Assembly: GCF_001584145.1 (NCBI RefSeq)
Contig: NZ_CP013232.1
Coordinates: 4,650,001 to 4,714,000 of the forward strand
Length of the DNA: 64,000 nt
Direction: 5' to 3'
Origin: Collimonas fungivorans
GTDB lineage: Bacteria > Pseudomonadota > Gammaproteobacteria > Burkholderiales > Burkholderiaceae_D
Shown here in pieces: positions 1 to 8,890 of the stretch; positions within the stretch are counted from its first letter, which is position 1; each line of letters starts with the position of its first letter. Under the pieces are notes generated by a model that saw only the letters and a program-made list of their open reading frames with translations, did no database searches and had not been told where the DNA came from. A program made the translations under genes and the position numbers.

Positions 1-1491
1 GCGATCGTCTCCGCCACCTCTTCTTCAGCCGCGGTGCTGGCGGCGGCCACGGCATCCATGGCCAACGGCGACACCGGCTTGCGCATGACGCTGGCGATCG
101 GGCTGGTGATGGTGACCGGGCTGTTTTTCCTGCTGGCCGGCCTGGCGCGCCTGGGCGGCATCACCGATTTCATCGCCAAGCCGGTATTGCGCGGTTTTGC
201 CTTCGGCCTGGCGCTGGTCATCATTCTCAAGCAGTTCGCCGGTGTGGTCGGGGTCCATCCAGTACATACCGACATGACCCGCTTCATCCCCGAGCTGGCG
301 GCGCAGATCGCCCATTGGAACTGGATCAGCGTCGCGGTGATGGCGGTCGCGCTGGTTTTGCTGTATCTGTTTGCCCGCTTGCGCCGGTTGCCGGGCGCGC
401 TGCTGGTGATCGTCATCGGCGTTGCCGCCGGCCAGTGGCTGCACCTGACTCAATATGGCGTCGGCCTGGTCGGCAGCATCCACCTGCAGCTGGCGACGCC
501 GACGCTGCCCATGCTGTCGCGCGCCGACTGGCTGCGCCTGGGCGAACTGGGTTTCGCCATGGGCATGATCCTGTATGCCGAATCGTATGGCGCCATCCGC
601 AGCTTCGCCATCAAGCACGGCGACCCGGTGGCGCCCAACCGCGACCTGCTGGCGCTGGGCGCCTCCAACCTGCTGTCCGGCCTGTTCCACGGCATGCCGG
701 TCGGCGCCGGTTATTCAGCCACCTCCGCCAACGAAGCCGCCGGCGCTACCTCGCGCCTGTCGGGCTGGGTAGCGGCGCTGGTGATGCTGGCGATCGTCCT
801 GACCTTGCTGCCGGCGATTGCCCTGACGCCTGAACCGGTGCTGGCGGCCATCGTGATCCACGCCGTCGGCCATACCCTCAACCCGGCCATCTTCCGCCCT
901 TACTTCCAGTGGCGGCGCGATCGCCTGGTGGTGGTCGCTTCCGTGATCGCCGTGCTGTTGCTGGGCGTGCTGGACGGCTTGCTGGCCTCGATCGCGATCA
1001 GCTTGCTGATGATGCTGCGCCAATTTTCAGAATCGACCATCTCGGTGCTGGGCCAGCTCGGACAAGGCCATGACTATGTCAACCTGCGCACCCACCCGGA
1101 AGCGCAGGCGCTGCCCGGCATCATGATCCTGCGCCCGAACGAGCCGCTGTTTTTTGCCAACGCCGAACGAATCCTGGGCCAGGCGCGCCAGAACATCTTG
1201 GCGGCGGCAACGCCGGTGCATACCGTGATCCTCAGCCTGGAAGAGTCGCCGGACCTGGACAGCTCCAGCCTGGAAGGCCTGCACGATTTTTTTAATTTTA
1301 TCGACAGCCGCGGCTTGCGCCTGTTACTGGCGCGGCTCAAGGATCCTGTGTATGACTGCATGAAAAGCGCCGCCGCCCCCGGCTTTCCACTGGAATCCCT
1401 GAGCGCGCTGAGCGTAGCGGAAGCAGTGCACCTGGCGCGGGCCGGCCAGCAACCCATCAACCAAATTATCGAAACCCGACCCGGAGAATGA
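1..1491 (+). CDS. SulP/SLC26 family anion transporter (5'-truncated by window edge)
   Basis: Inner-membrane anion transporter or symporter of the SulP family. The frame is open from base 1 and lacks a plausible start, so the gene begins upstream. The visible part starts in the core motif region (TSSSAAVLAAAT) and continues through repeated hydrophobic helices to about residue 340. A C-terminal STAS domain follows, roughly the last 130 residues (PGIMILRP through DSSSLEGLHDF), which is the usual SulP architecture. SulP substrates include sulfate, bicarbonate and dicarboxylates; the sequence does not decide which. The TGA stop overlaps the next gene's ATG (ATGA), suggesting translational coupling. 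Confidence 0.93.
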   Translation, partial: AIVSATSSSAAVLAAATASMANGDTGLRMTLAIGLVMVTGLFFLLAGLARLGGITDFIAKPVLRGFAFGLALVIILKQFAGVVGVHPVHTDMTRFIPELAAQIAHWNWISVAVMAVALVLLYLFARLRRLPGALLVIVIGVAAGQWLHLTQYGVGLVGSIHLQLATPTLPMLSRADWLRLGELGFAMGMILYAESYGAIRSFAIKHGDPVAPNRDLLALGASNLLSGLFHGMPVGAGYSATSANEAAGATSRLSGWVAALVMLAIVLTLLPAIALTPEPVLAAIVIHAVGHTLNPAIFRPYFQWRRDRLVVVASVIAVLLLGVLDGLLASIAISLLMMLRQFSESTISVLGQLGQGHDYVNLRTHPEAQALPGIMILRPNEPLFFANAERILGQARQNILAAATPVHTVILSLEESPDLDSSSLEGLHDFFNFIDSRGLRLLLARLKDPVYDCMKSAAAPGFPLESLSALSVAEAVHLARAGQQPINQIIETRPGE

Positions 1492-2501
1492 CCATGCGTG
1501 CATGCTGGAAAACATTGGCGGCCTCGCTGTGCGCCGCATTGACGATCGCTGCCGTGGCAGCAGCGGATGCGGCAGAGATTGCCTTTTCCTCTCAGCGCGA
1601 TTTCACCGAAATCAGCTTGACCATCAAGGATACCTACAACGCCAACCCGGATTCGGTTGCGCTGGAAATCACGCTTAGCCAGGACGCCCAGCAGCGCATG
1701 GCGGCGGCCAGCGGCGCCGCGCTGGAACAGGACCTGACTGTGGTCATCGACGGCAAGGCGGTCAGCACTTCGCATGTGCAAAGCGTGGTCGATACGCCGC
1801 AGTTGCGGGTGGCCATGTCGAGGCAGGCCGCCATGGATCTGTTGCCGGCCCTGCTCGGCATGAATGCCGCGGCAAATCCGCAAGGCGGACCGGCAGCGCC
1901 GGTTGTGCTGGCGGCCCCCACGCCGGTCGACGCGCATCCGCCCCTGCTCGCTGCTGCGCCATATGTGGTCCAGGCCCAGGAGGTGACGCCGCCGTCGGTT
2001 TCAGAATCGCCGGCGGAAGCCGCGCCGATGCCGGCGCCCGCAGCGCAAGAAGCTGCCCTGGCGGCGGGCGTGCCGCCGGATCTTGCAACGCCTCCCGCGG
2101 CAGATCCGGCGCCGGTGGAAGCCGTACCAGCGTTGCCATTGCCACCTCCTCCGCTGCCGCCGCCGGCGATCCCTTCGTGGGCGCTGGGAGCGTGGCTGCC
2201 GACCAGCGCCACCGCTTCGCCCTATGCCGATATCAACCAGGGCGACCCGGTGGCGGTCTACGCCAACGCCGTCGACGCCATCAACTGCAACCGCGCCAGG
2301 CTGTCGATACTGGACAGCAGCAATGCGCGGGTGCGGCTGCAGGTTGCCCCGGACAGCCAGTGCGTGATCTCCGGCGTGCCGGTCGACCGGCTGCAGCTTT
2401 CGCCCGCGCTGGAACCCGGCAAGATTGCAATTTCACTTTATACCCGGCAAGACGACATGAACGGGCCGCCATCCAAAGAGAGCATTTATCGCCGCAGATA
2501 A
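1488..2501 (+). CDS. Secreted Pro/Ala-rich protein with SecD-P1-like segment
   Basis: Unrecognised exported protein of 337 residues. It has an N-terminal signal peptide (hydrophobic residues about 8-27, ending ADAAE). Residues about 30-115 (LEITLSQDAQQRM, VVIDGKAVS, then a beta-strand and LLPALL) resemble the pattern of the SecD/SecDF periplasmic P1 domain. A long Pro/Ala/Val linker covers about residues 125-225, and a distinct C-terminal domain with two Cys (INCNRARL, SQCVISG) follows. The start is the ATG overlapping the SulP stop; a second ATG two codons later is also possible. Coupling to the transporter suggests a periplasmic accessory role, but this is inference. Confidence 0.7.
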   Translation: MTMRACWKTLAASLCAALTIAAVAAADAAEIAFSSQRDFTEISLTIKDTYNANPDSVALEITLSQDAQQRMAAASGAALEQDLTVVIDGKAVSTSHVQSVVDTPQLRVAMSRQAAMDLLPALLGMNAAANPQGGPAAPVVLAAPTPVDAHPPLLAAAPYVVQAQEVTPPSVSESPAEAAPMPAPAAQEAALAAGVPPDLATPPAADPAPVEAVPALPLPPPPLPPPAIPSWALGAWLPTSATASPYADINQGDPVAVYANAVDAINCNRARLSILDSSNARVRLQVAPDSQCVISGVPVDRLQLSPALEPGKIAISLYTRQDDMNGPPSKESIYRRR

Positions 2502-2755
2502 CCGGGCCACCGAGTGAACTGCCCAGTGGGCCGTCGGGCGGCCCAGCAAGCACCGTTGCGCGCAGGTACCCGGCAACGGCGTTCAAGAATTTCCGATACT
2601 ATAGCGAATCGATTGGCAAATTAGCAGAATGACATCGCATGCTTGAAACTCATTGCAGCTTTACGAGTCTCAGCCAGGCAGGTGACAGTCATGTGAAATA
2701 CCACGGTGCTGTAGCGTCTCCGGACTTCTGATCAATTTATTCACGGCCAACATTT

Positions 2756-3280
2756 ATGCAACGCTACACAACCCCCGCCATTGTGCTGCACTGGCTGGTC
2801 GCCATCCTTATCGTCGCCACCTTTGCCCTCGGCCTTACCATGGTCGATATCCCCGGCCTGACCCCAACCAAACTGAAATATTTTTCCTGGCACAAATGGC
2901 TGGGCGTAACCGTGCTGGGGCTGGCCTGCGTGCGCCTGCTGTGGCGCAAGACGCAAGGCGCGCCGCCTTATCCGGACAGCATGCAGCCGTGGCAGCAGCG
3001 CGCCGCGCACGGCCTGCACATCCTCTTGTATATCCTGATCTTTGCAGTGCCTATCTCGGGCTATTTCTACAGCCTGGCCGCCGGCGTGCCGGTGACCTAT
3101 CTCGGCCTGTTCCCGATGCCGGTGCTGATAGCGCCGAATCCGGACCTGAAACCGGTCCTGAAGCTGGTCCATTACACACTCAACATGATCATGCTGGGCG
3201 CGGTTTCCCTGCATGTACTGGCGGCGCTCAAACACCATTTCATCGATCGCGACGGCGTGCTGAAACGCATGCTGCCTTGA
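2756..3280 (+). CDS. Cytochrome b561 family protein
   Basis: Di-haem membrane cytochrome of the bacterial CybB type, which moves electrons between quinol and periplasmic acceptors. It has 174 residues and four predicted transmembrane helices (about 10-30, 45-65, 88-110, 140-165). Candidate haem-ligand histidines are seen in LHWL, WHKW, AAHGLH and the last helix (LHVLAALKHH). Length and spacing are typical. It is followed 29 bp downstream by two YceI genes, a common arrangement in which b561 and YceI are co-transcribed. Confidence 0.92.
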   Translation: MQRYTTPAIVLHWLVAILIVATFALGLTMVDIPGLTPTKLKYFSWHKWLGVTVLGLACVRLLWRKTQGAPPYPDSMQPWQQRAAHGLHILLYILIFAVPISGYFYSLAAGVPVTYLGLFPMPVLIAPNPDLKPVLKLVHYTLNMIMLGAVSLHVLAALKHHFIDRDGVLKRMLP

Positions 3281-3309
3281 ACATACCTATCCATCACAAG
3301 GAATACTCC

Positions 3310-3882
3310 ATGACACATTTTCTGTTGCGCACCACTGCCATCGGCCTGCTCGCCCTCGGCGCCACCCTGCCGGCCATCGCCGCGCCCCTGAAACCCGACC
3401 TGGCCAAGAGCAATGTCACTATCGTGTTCAAGCAGATGAACGTACCGGTGGAAGCCAAGTTCAAGCAGTTCACGGCGCAGATCGATTTCGACGCCGCCCA
3501 GCCCGCGGCAGCCAAAGCCAGCGTCGACATCGCTATCCCGAGTTTCGACCTGGGCGATCCTGAATACAATAAAGAAGTGCTGAAGAAAGAATGGTTCAAC
3601 GCCGCCCAGTTCGCCAAGGCCAGTTTTGTCGCCAGCTCGATCAAGGCCAGCGCAGGCGCGCCGGCCGGCAGCAAATACGATGTCGCCGGCAAACTGACCA
3701 TCAAGGGCAAGACTACCGATGTCAGCTTCCCGCTGAGCGTCAAGAAAGAAGGCAGCGCGCAAGTCTTCGACGGCAGCCTGCCGATCAAGCGCCTCACCTA
3801 CAATATCGGTGAAGGCGAGTGGAAAGACACCAGCATGGTGGCAGACGAAATCGTCATCAAGTTTCACCTCGTAGCAAACTAA
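3310..3882 (+). CDS. YceI family periplasmic protein (first copy)
   Basis: YceI proteins are periplasmic lipocalin-like beta-barrels that bind isoprenoid or quinone-type lipids. This product has 190 residues with a clear signal peptide ending AIAAPL. The body carries the family strands, including the alternating pattern KPDLAKSNVTIVFKQMNV and the late IGEGEWKDTSMVADEI segment. The start was chosen at ATG 3310, preceded by the purine-rich stretch CACAAGGAATACTCC; a much longer upstream open frame only shadows the cytochrome gene. It lies between cytochrome b561 and a second YceI gene, so one transcript is likely. Confidence 0.92.
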   Translation: MTHFLLRTTAIGLLALGATLPAIAAPLKPDLAKSNVTIVFKQMNVPVEAKFKQFTAQIDFDAAQPAAAKASVDIAIPSFDLGDPEYNKEVLKKEWFNAAQFAKASFVASSIKASAGAPAGSKYDVAGKLTIKGKTTDVSFPLSVKKEGSAQVFDGSLPIKRLTYNIGEGEWKDTSMVADEIVIKFHLVAN

Positions 3883-3918
3883 CACCGTATTTTTCTCTCA
3901 TCCAAAGGGTAATCAATA

Positions 3919-4491
3919 ATGAAACTGAAACTCATCATCGCCTCTTTGCTGGCGGCCAGCGCAGCCAGTGCATTCGCCGCGGCCGACACTTACACCATCG
4001 ACCCCAACCATACTTACCCGAGCTTCACCGCCGACCACATGGGCATCTCCTTCTGGCGCGGGAAATTCGAAAAGACCAGCGGCAGCGTGACGCTGGACCG
4101 GGCCGCCAAGACTGGTTCCGTCGATATCCGCATCGATGCAAGCTCGCTCGATTTCGGCCACGCCAAGATGAACGAACATGCATCCGGCCCTGACATATTC
4201 GACGTCAAGAAATACCCTGACGTGACCTATAAAGGCACTTCGGTCAAATTTGACGGCGACAAGCCGGTCGCGGTCGACGGCGAGCTGACCCTGCACGGTG
4301 TCACCAAGCCGGTCACGCTGACCATCAATTCGTTCAAGTGCATCCAGCATCCGATGCTGAAACGCGAAGTCTGCGGCGCCGATGCAAGCGCCTCTTTCAA
4401 TCGCAGCGACTTCGGCATCACCTACGGCTTGCCGATGTTCTCGCCGGAAGTAAAACTGGCGATCCAGGTCGAAGGCATCAAGACCAACTGA
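3919..4491 (+). CDS. YceI family periplasmic protein (second copy)
   Basis: Second YceI-type lipid-binding periplasmic protein, 190 residues, with a signal peptide ending SAFAAADTY. It has the canonical opening [18 protein letters not shown] and the [11 protein letters not shown] strand pair, so it is closer to the classical E. coli-like YceI than the upstream copy. Two Cys (KCIQHP and EVCGAD) may pair. It starts 36 bp after the first copy, with AAAGGG upstream of the ATG. A strong terminator follows, closing the b561-YceI-YceI operon. Confidence 0.94.
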   Translation: MKLKLIIASLLAASAASAFAAADTYTIDPNHTYPSFTADHMGISFWRGKFEKTSGSVTLDRAAKTGSVDIRIDASSLDFGHAKMNEHASGPDIFDVKKYPDVTYKGTSVKFDGDKPVAVDGELTLHGVTKPVTLTINSFKCIQHPMLKREVCGADASASFNRSDFGITYGLPMFSPEVKLAIQVEGIKTN

Positions 4492-4521
4492 TCCGGTCAC
4501 AGCCTACAACTGGCTGGCATC

Positions 4522-4553
4522 AAGCCGAGCGGTATGTCACGCTCGGCTTTTTT
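4522..4553 (+). terminator. Rho-independent terminator after YceI
   Basis: A perfect 10-bp stem (AAGCCGAGCG with CGCTCGGCTT) encloses an 8-nt loop and is followed by a T-run. It ends the cytochrome b561-YceI operon and separates it from the phosphatase gene. Confidence 0.9.
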
Positions 4554-4621
4554 CATTTCATCGTCTTGTAATACAAGCCCGATAAAATCCCGGCTTTGTT
4601 TTCCATTTCATGGAGCAAGCC

Positions 4622-6238
4622 ATGCCCAGCAGCAATCCTCCTGCTTCCAAACGCCGCAATTTCCTGCGCAACGCCGCTGCCGGCGCCGGCGTGCTGCTGA
4701 CCGGCATGCCACTGCACAAGGCCATCGCACAGAGTGCCGCGCCGGCCCTGGTTACTTCGGACAGGCTGCGGCCGCAGCTGCCCAGCGGCGTGATGAGCGG
4801 CGACATTACGCGCGACAAGGCGATTATCTGGAGCCGCGCCGACCGCCCCTCGCGCATGGTGGTGGAGTACGCCAGCAATGAAAATTTCCGGGATGCACAT
4901 ACGCTGCAAGGGCCGCTGGCCCTGTCCGGCAGTGACTATTCAGCCAGGGTCGACCTCACCGGCCTGCCCAGCGGACAGACCGTCTTTTACCGCGTGCGCT
5001 TCCAGGATATCCAGAATCCGTCGGTCTACAGCGAGCCGCTGAGCGGCAGCTTGCTGATCCCGGGCGGCGCCGAACGCGACATCACTTTTGCCTTCTCCGG
5101 CGACGAGGCCGGCCAGGGCTGGGGCATCAACCAGGCCTGGGGCGGCTACCGTATCTATGAAACGATGCGCCGCTTCAAACCGGATTTTTTCATCCACTCC
5201 GGCGACCAGATCTACGCCGACGGCGTCATCGAAAAAGAAGTCAGGCTGGACGACGGCACACTCTGGCAAAACCTGGTGACGCCGGCCAAGTCCAAGGTGG
5301 CGGAAACGCTGGACGACTATCGCGGCAATTTCGCCTATAACCTGCTGGACGCCAACAAGCTGCGCTTCGCGGCGGAAGTGCCATTCCTGGTGCAATGGGA
5401 CGACCACGAGGTGCGCAACAACTGGTATCCGGGCCAGAAAATCGGCGCGGCGGAAAATCGCTACCAGGAACGCGACCTGTCGACCCTGGCCGTCAACGCC
5501 AAGCGTGCGATGTTCGAATACAACCCGTTCCGGATCGAACCCAGCGATCCCGAACGGGTCTACCGCATGTTCAACTACGGCCCGCTACTGGAAGTGTTCA
5601 TGCTCGACGAACGCAGCTACCGCGGCGCCAACTCCAGCAACCGCCAGGGCGCCCTGACCCAGGACGCCGCTTTTCTCGGCGCCGCCCAGTTGCGCTGGAT
5701 CAAACAGGCTTTGCTGCGCTCGCGCTCGACCTGGAAAGTGATCGCCAGCGACATGCCGATCTCGATCGTGGTGCCGGACCTCAACCCGGATGTGCCGCAA
5801 GGCACGTTCGAGGCCTGGGCCAACAACGACAACGGCAAGCCGCTCGGACGCGAGCTGGAAGTGGCCGACCTGCTCAAGTTCATCAAGCAGCACGACATCA
5901 AGAACGTGGTGTGGGTCACCGCCGATGTGCACTACGCTTCAGCCACCTACTACATGCCCGAGAAAGCCAGCTTCACCGACTTCAAGCCGTTCTGGGAATT
6001 CGTCGGCGGCCCGCTGCATGCCGGTACTTTCGGTCCGGGCGAAATCGACCGCACTTTCGGCCCCGACGTGCGCTACGTCAGCATCCCCAGCGACATGAAA
6101 CAGAACCGCCCGCCCAGCGAGCTGCTGCAATTCTTCGGCGTCGGCAAGATCGACGCCAAAAGCAAGGTCATGACGGTCTCCCTGCACGACATCGACGGCA
6201 AGGACCTGTTCAAGGTCGATCTCCATCCCGAGGTGTAA
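4622..6238 (+). CDS. phoD: PhoD-like alkaline phosphatase/phosphodiesterase, TAT-exported
   Basis: Secreted metallophosphoesterase of the PhoD family, expected to release phosphate from phosphomono- or diesters. The N-terminus has a twin-arginine signal (KRRNFLR, then AAAGAGVLLTG). A PhoD N-terminal domain (about residues 45-145) precedes the catalytic domain, with FSGDEAG, SGDQIYADG, QWDDHEVRNNW, DERSYRG and TADVHYASA as metal- and phosphate-site motifs. I chose ATG 4622 because GGAG sits 6 nt upstream; ATG 4610 is in frame but lacks a site. The length of about 538 residues is normal. It appears monocistronic. Confidence 0.93.
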   Translation: MPSSNPPASKRRNFLRNAAAGAGVLLTGMPLHKAIAQSAAPALVTSDRLRPQLPSGVMSGDITRDKAIIWSRADRPSRMVVEYASNENFRDAHTLQGPLALSGSDYSARVDLTGLPSGQTVFYRVRFQDIQNPSVYSEPLSGSLLIPGGAERDITFAFSGDEAGQGWGINQAWGGYRIYETMRRFKPDFFIHSGDQIYADGVIEKEVRLDDGTLWQNLVTPAKSKVAETLDDYRGNFAYNLLDANKLRFAAEVPFLVQWDDHEVRNNWYPGQKIGAAENRYQERDLSTLAVNAKRAMFEYNPFRIEPSDPERVYRMFNYGPLLEVFMLDERSYRGANSSNRQGALTQDAAFLGAAQLRWIKQALLRSRSTWKVIASDMPISIVVPDLNPDVPQGTFEAWANNDNGKPLGRELEVADLLKFIKQHDIKNVVWVTADVHYASATYYMPEKASFTDFKPFWEFVGGPLHAGTFGPGEIDRTFGPDVRYVSIPSDMKQNRPPSELLQFFGVGKIDAKSKVMTVSLHDIDGKDLFKVDLHPEV

Positions 6239-6244
6239 CAATCG

Positions 6245-6269
6245 CCCTGTTGGCCCGGCGCCAACAGGG
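6245..6269. other. Hairpin downstream of phoD
   Basis: A perfect 10-bp inverted repeat (CCCTGTTGGC with GCCAACAGGG) encloses a 5-nt loop immediately after the phosphatase stop. There is no T-run, so intrinsic termination is uncertain; it may protect the 3' end or act with Rho. Confidence 0.6.
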
Positions 6270-6341
6270 TGCGCCGGCTTGCCCGCGCCCGGGTGAAGCG
6301 CTACCATACGGCTGACTTTGCCCAACCGTGATGCGCCGCCT

Positions 6342-6707
6342 ATGATTCGCCTGCCCCGTTCCTTGCGTCAGCTAGCCGTCTGCCTGGCCATGTTTGCAGC
6401 ATTGCTGCCAAGCGTGGTGCAGCTGCTGCCGGCTGCCCATGGGCAGCCGCTGGGACTAGGCGAACTGTGCAGCACCGCCGGCCACGTCAAAACCCCTGGC
6501 TCGGACAACCCGGCGCCGGACCAGGACCATCAAGGCCATTGCCTGCTGTGTTTCATCCACGCCGCCGACCTCGGCCTGCCGCCCAGCCTCAACCTGTGGC
6601 AAGCCACTGCCAGCACCGGTGTCGACCTGGCGCCAACCTCATCCATTCCGCACGCCAGTGTCGTCTGGCTCAAACCGCAATCGCGCGGCCCGCCTGCCTT
6701 TTCTTGA
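6342..6707 (+). CDS. DUF2946 family protein
   Basis: Small exported or membrane-anchored protein of the DUF2946 type, about 121 residues. A hydrophobic N-terminal segment (LAVCLAMFAALLPSVVQLL) is followed by Cys- and His-containing sequence, including the family signature HCLLCFIHAADLGLPP. DUF2946 genes often sit with copper or other metal-handling genes, so metal binding by the Cys/His residues is plausible but unproven. I prefer ATG 6342; a TTG eight codons upstream is in frame. The next gene encodes a barrel protein with its own Cys cluster, which supports a shared metal-related role. Confidence 0.75.
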   Translation: MIRLPRSLRQLAVCLAMFAALLPSVVQLLPAAHGQPLGLGELCSTAGHVKTPGSDNPAPDQDHQGHCLLCFIHAADLGLPPSLNLWQATASTGVDLAPTSSIPHASVVWLKPQSRGPPAFS

Positions 6708-6779
6708 TTTTGTCAGCTGGCGCAAGCTCTCATGCCCGGGAGTTTGCCTTTGCACCTTTCAACTTGAACAAGGAATGCC

Positions 6780-7805
6780 ATGGCTACGCCATCACGCCGC
6801 CGCATCCGGCCAGCAGTACTGCCGCTTGCCGCGTTTTCCGTTATTGCACTGTTTCCCCATGCTGCGCTGGCTTGCGCCAGCTGCGGCTGCACCCTCAGCT
6901 CCGACTGGGACAACCTCGGCATCGGCAGTTCGTCGGGACTGAAAATGGATATCCGCTACGATTACCTGAACCAGAATCAGCTGCGCAGCGGCAGCAGCAC
7001 GATTTCGCCCGGCGCCGCCAGCCGGATTTCGAATAACGGCGATCCGCAGGAAGTCGAAAAATATACCCGCAACAATTACCTGACGCTGGGGCTCGACTAC
7101 AGCATCAATCCGGACTGGGGCGTCAGCCTGCAACTGCCCTACATCTTGCGCAGCCACAGCACGCTCGGCACCGCCTCGGACGGCGTGACGCCAGGCGATG
7201 GCGGCGGCCAGTACGATTCGAGGACTTCCAGCATCGGCGACCTCAAGATCATCGGCCGCTACCAGGGTTTTACACCGGAGCATAATTTCGGCCTCATGTT
7301 CGGCCTGAAACTGCCGACCGGCAGCCATACCGACACCGCCATGTCCAGCGACCCCAGCGCGCCAGGTCCGGCGCCCATCGACCGCGGCCTGCAGCCAGGC
7401 AGCGGCACCACCGATGCCATCCTCGGCGCCTATTACATGGATACGCTCAACAAGGATTGGGATTATTTCGTGCAAGGCATAGTACAAAAAGCGCTGAATT
7501 CCAGCGATCAGTACCGCCCCGGCGACGGCGCCAACCTGAACCTGGGCCTGCGTTACATGGGCAACGCTGATTTCACGCCGCAAATCCAGCTGAATGTGCG
7601 GCGCGTGCTGCACGATACCGGCGCCGATGCCGATACCGTCAGCACCGGCGGCACCCTGGTCTATCTCAGCCCGGGAGTGACGGTGTCGCTCAGCCAGCAA
7701 ATCTCTGTGTACGGTTTTGTGCAATTGCCGGTCTACCAGAAGGTCAACGGCGTACAGCTTGCTCCGCGCTATACCGCCACCCTGGGCATGCGTTACTCGT
7801 TCTAG
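6780..7805 (+). CDS. Outer-membrane beta-barrel-like protein with N-terminal CxxCxC motif
   Basis: Exported protein of 341 residues. A signal peptide ends near ALA, followed at once by CASCGCTLSSDW. The rest is a series of amphipathic strands with aromatic and glycine-rich turns (DIRYDYLNQ, LTLGLDYSI, FGLMFGLKLPTG, LNLGLRYMG) ending in RYSF, a classic outer-membrane C-terminal phenylalanine. The architecture resembles porin-like proteins of the phenol-degradation MetA-type annotation group, though I cannot name a substrate. AAGGAATGCC lies at the start codon. The neighbouring DUF2946 gene and the Cys triad suggest metal sensing or transport. Confidence 0.78.
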   Translation: MATPSRRRIRPAVLPLAAFSVIALFPHAALACASCGCTLSSDWDNLGIGSSSGLKMDIRYDYLNQNQLRSGSSTISPGAASRISNNGDPQEVEKYTRNNYLTLGLDYSINPDWGVSLQLPYILRSHSTLGTASDGVTPGDGGGQYDSRTSSIGDLKIIGRYQGFTPEHNFGLMFGLKLPTGSHTDTAMSSDPSAPGPAPIDRGLQPGSGTTDAILGAYYMDTLNKDWDYFVQGIVQKALNSSDQYRPGDGANLNLGLRYMGNADFTPQIQLNVRRVLHDTGADADTVSTGGTLVYLSPGVTVSLSQQISVYGFVQLPVYQKVNGVQLAPRYTATLGMRYSF

Positions 7806-8150
7806 CCTGCACGCGCGGGCCGCCAAGGGGCGGTTCGCGCTATTTCCCCGTCATGAATTAATGCTTTATCAACAATAAAACCGGATATTTATCCAGCTAA
7901 TCCGATGTTGCCTTAAATGCATGGATCAGTCGCGGGCGGTAGAAATATCACAATTGTTTTCAATTGTATCGATAGTCATGTCAGCCATATCCAATCCGAC
8001 GGCGTTTAACACCTACCTCGGTCATATTGCCAGGTGCGGCGCACAACATTGTTTAGTCGTGCTGCGGTAGACGGATTGATACATACATTGAAACATAAGG
8101 TGCGCCAGCTGCAAGGCCACATGAGCTTCACCAACTCCATGGAGAATAAA
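7806..8150. other. 345-bp intergenic region, AT-richer, no gene seen
   Basis: After the barrel gene there are about 345 bases with no convincing ORF. The stretch 7850-8010 is markedly AT-richer than its neighbours (runs such as ATTAATGCTTTATCAACAAT). It probably holds the promoter of the DUF3761 gene; I see no strong hairpin or RNA gene. Confidence 0.6.
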
Positions 8151-8699
8151 ATGAAAGCATTGTTTATTTCAGCAGCAGTTGCAGCAGCCTTACTGACTTC
8201 GGCCGCCAGCTTTGCCCAGGCCCCCGCCGCAGCGCCAGCCGGCACCACCGGCCTGTGCAAGGACGGCAGCTATTCTTCCAACGCTACCAAGAAAGGCGCT
8301 TGCTCCGGCCACAAGGGCGTAAAAGAATGGTATTCCGCTGCGCCTGCAGCAGCTGCACCCGCAGCAACCCCAGCAGCAGCCCCGGCAGCGGCAGCTCCCG
8401 CTCCAGCCAAGACGGCAACTCCTGCTGCTGCGCCAGCCGCAGCGCCAGCCCCTGCGGCCGCTAAAGCAGCAGCTCCGGCTGCAGCCCCGACTGCGATGGC
8501 GCCAGCCAAACCTGCTGCTGCAGCCACCGCTCCTGCAGCCGGCGGCGGCGCCGGCAAGGTCTGGGTCAACAGCGCCAGCAAGGTATACCACTGCGAAGGC
8601 AGCAAATACTATGGCAAGACCAAGGCCGGTTCTTACATGACGGAAGCGGAAGCCAAGGCGGCAGGCAACCATGCCAACCACGGCAAAGCTTGCAGCTGA
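8151..8699 (+). CDS. DUF3761 protein with long Ala/Pro-rich linker
   Basis: Exported protein of 182 residues. A signal peptide ends SFAQA. Residues about 32-62 match the DUF3761 pattern (LCKDGSYSSNATKKGACSGHKGVKEWY). About 85 residues of almost pure Ala/Pro/Lys repeat follow. A C-terminal module (KVWVNSASKVYHCEGSKYYGKT to HGKACS) looks like a small wall- or envelope-associated domain found in similar secreted proteins. The ATG was chosen for GGAG 6 nt upstream; the frame stays open further upstream without a site. Function is unknown; the linker probably spans periplasm or peptidoglycan. Confidence 0.82.
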   Translation: MKALFISAAVAAALLTSAASFAQAPAAAPAGTTGLCKDGSYSSNATKKGACSGHKGVKEWYSAAPAAAAPAATPAAAPAAAAPAPAKTATPAAAPAAAPAPAAAKAAAPAAAPTAMAPAKPAAAATAPAAGGGAGKVWVNSASKVYHCEGSKYYGKTKAGSYMTEAEAKAAGNHANHGKACS

Positions 8700-8710
8700 T
8701 AGCTGACCGC

Positions 8711-8740
8711 AACGGGACCTCAGGGTCCCGTTGTCGTTAC
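8711..8740 (+). terminator. Terminator after DUF3761 gene
   Basis: A 9-bp perfect stem (AACGGGACC with GGTCCCGTT) with a TCAG loop, followed by a T-rich but interrupted tail (GTCGTT). Likely intrinsic terminator, weaker than canonical. Confidence 0.72.
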
Positions 8741-8890
8741 TGGCTAGTGTTCTTGAAAACCGGCAGCGCGGCAGCCGATAAAATCGGCTTCGGTTTTATC
8801 TATCTTTAACAATTGGGCCGCTGTTTTTGATGCTTTTTACGCTACTCTTGCCGGGTAGTCTAAAGATGGTCAACTCTGAAAGGAAATCTC

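Noticed and set aside
2530..2570. GC-rich inverted repeat after the secreted protein gene as a terminator
   Set aside because: GGGCCGTCGGGCGGCCC can fold, but there is no T-run.
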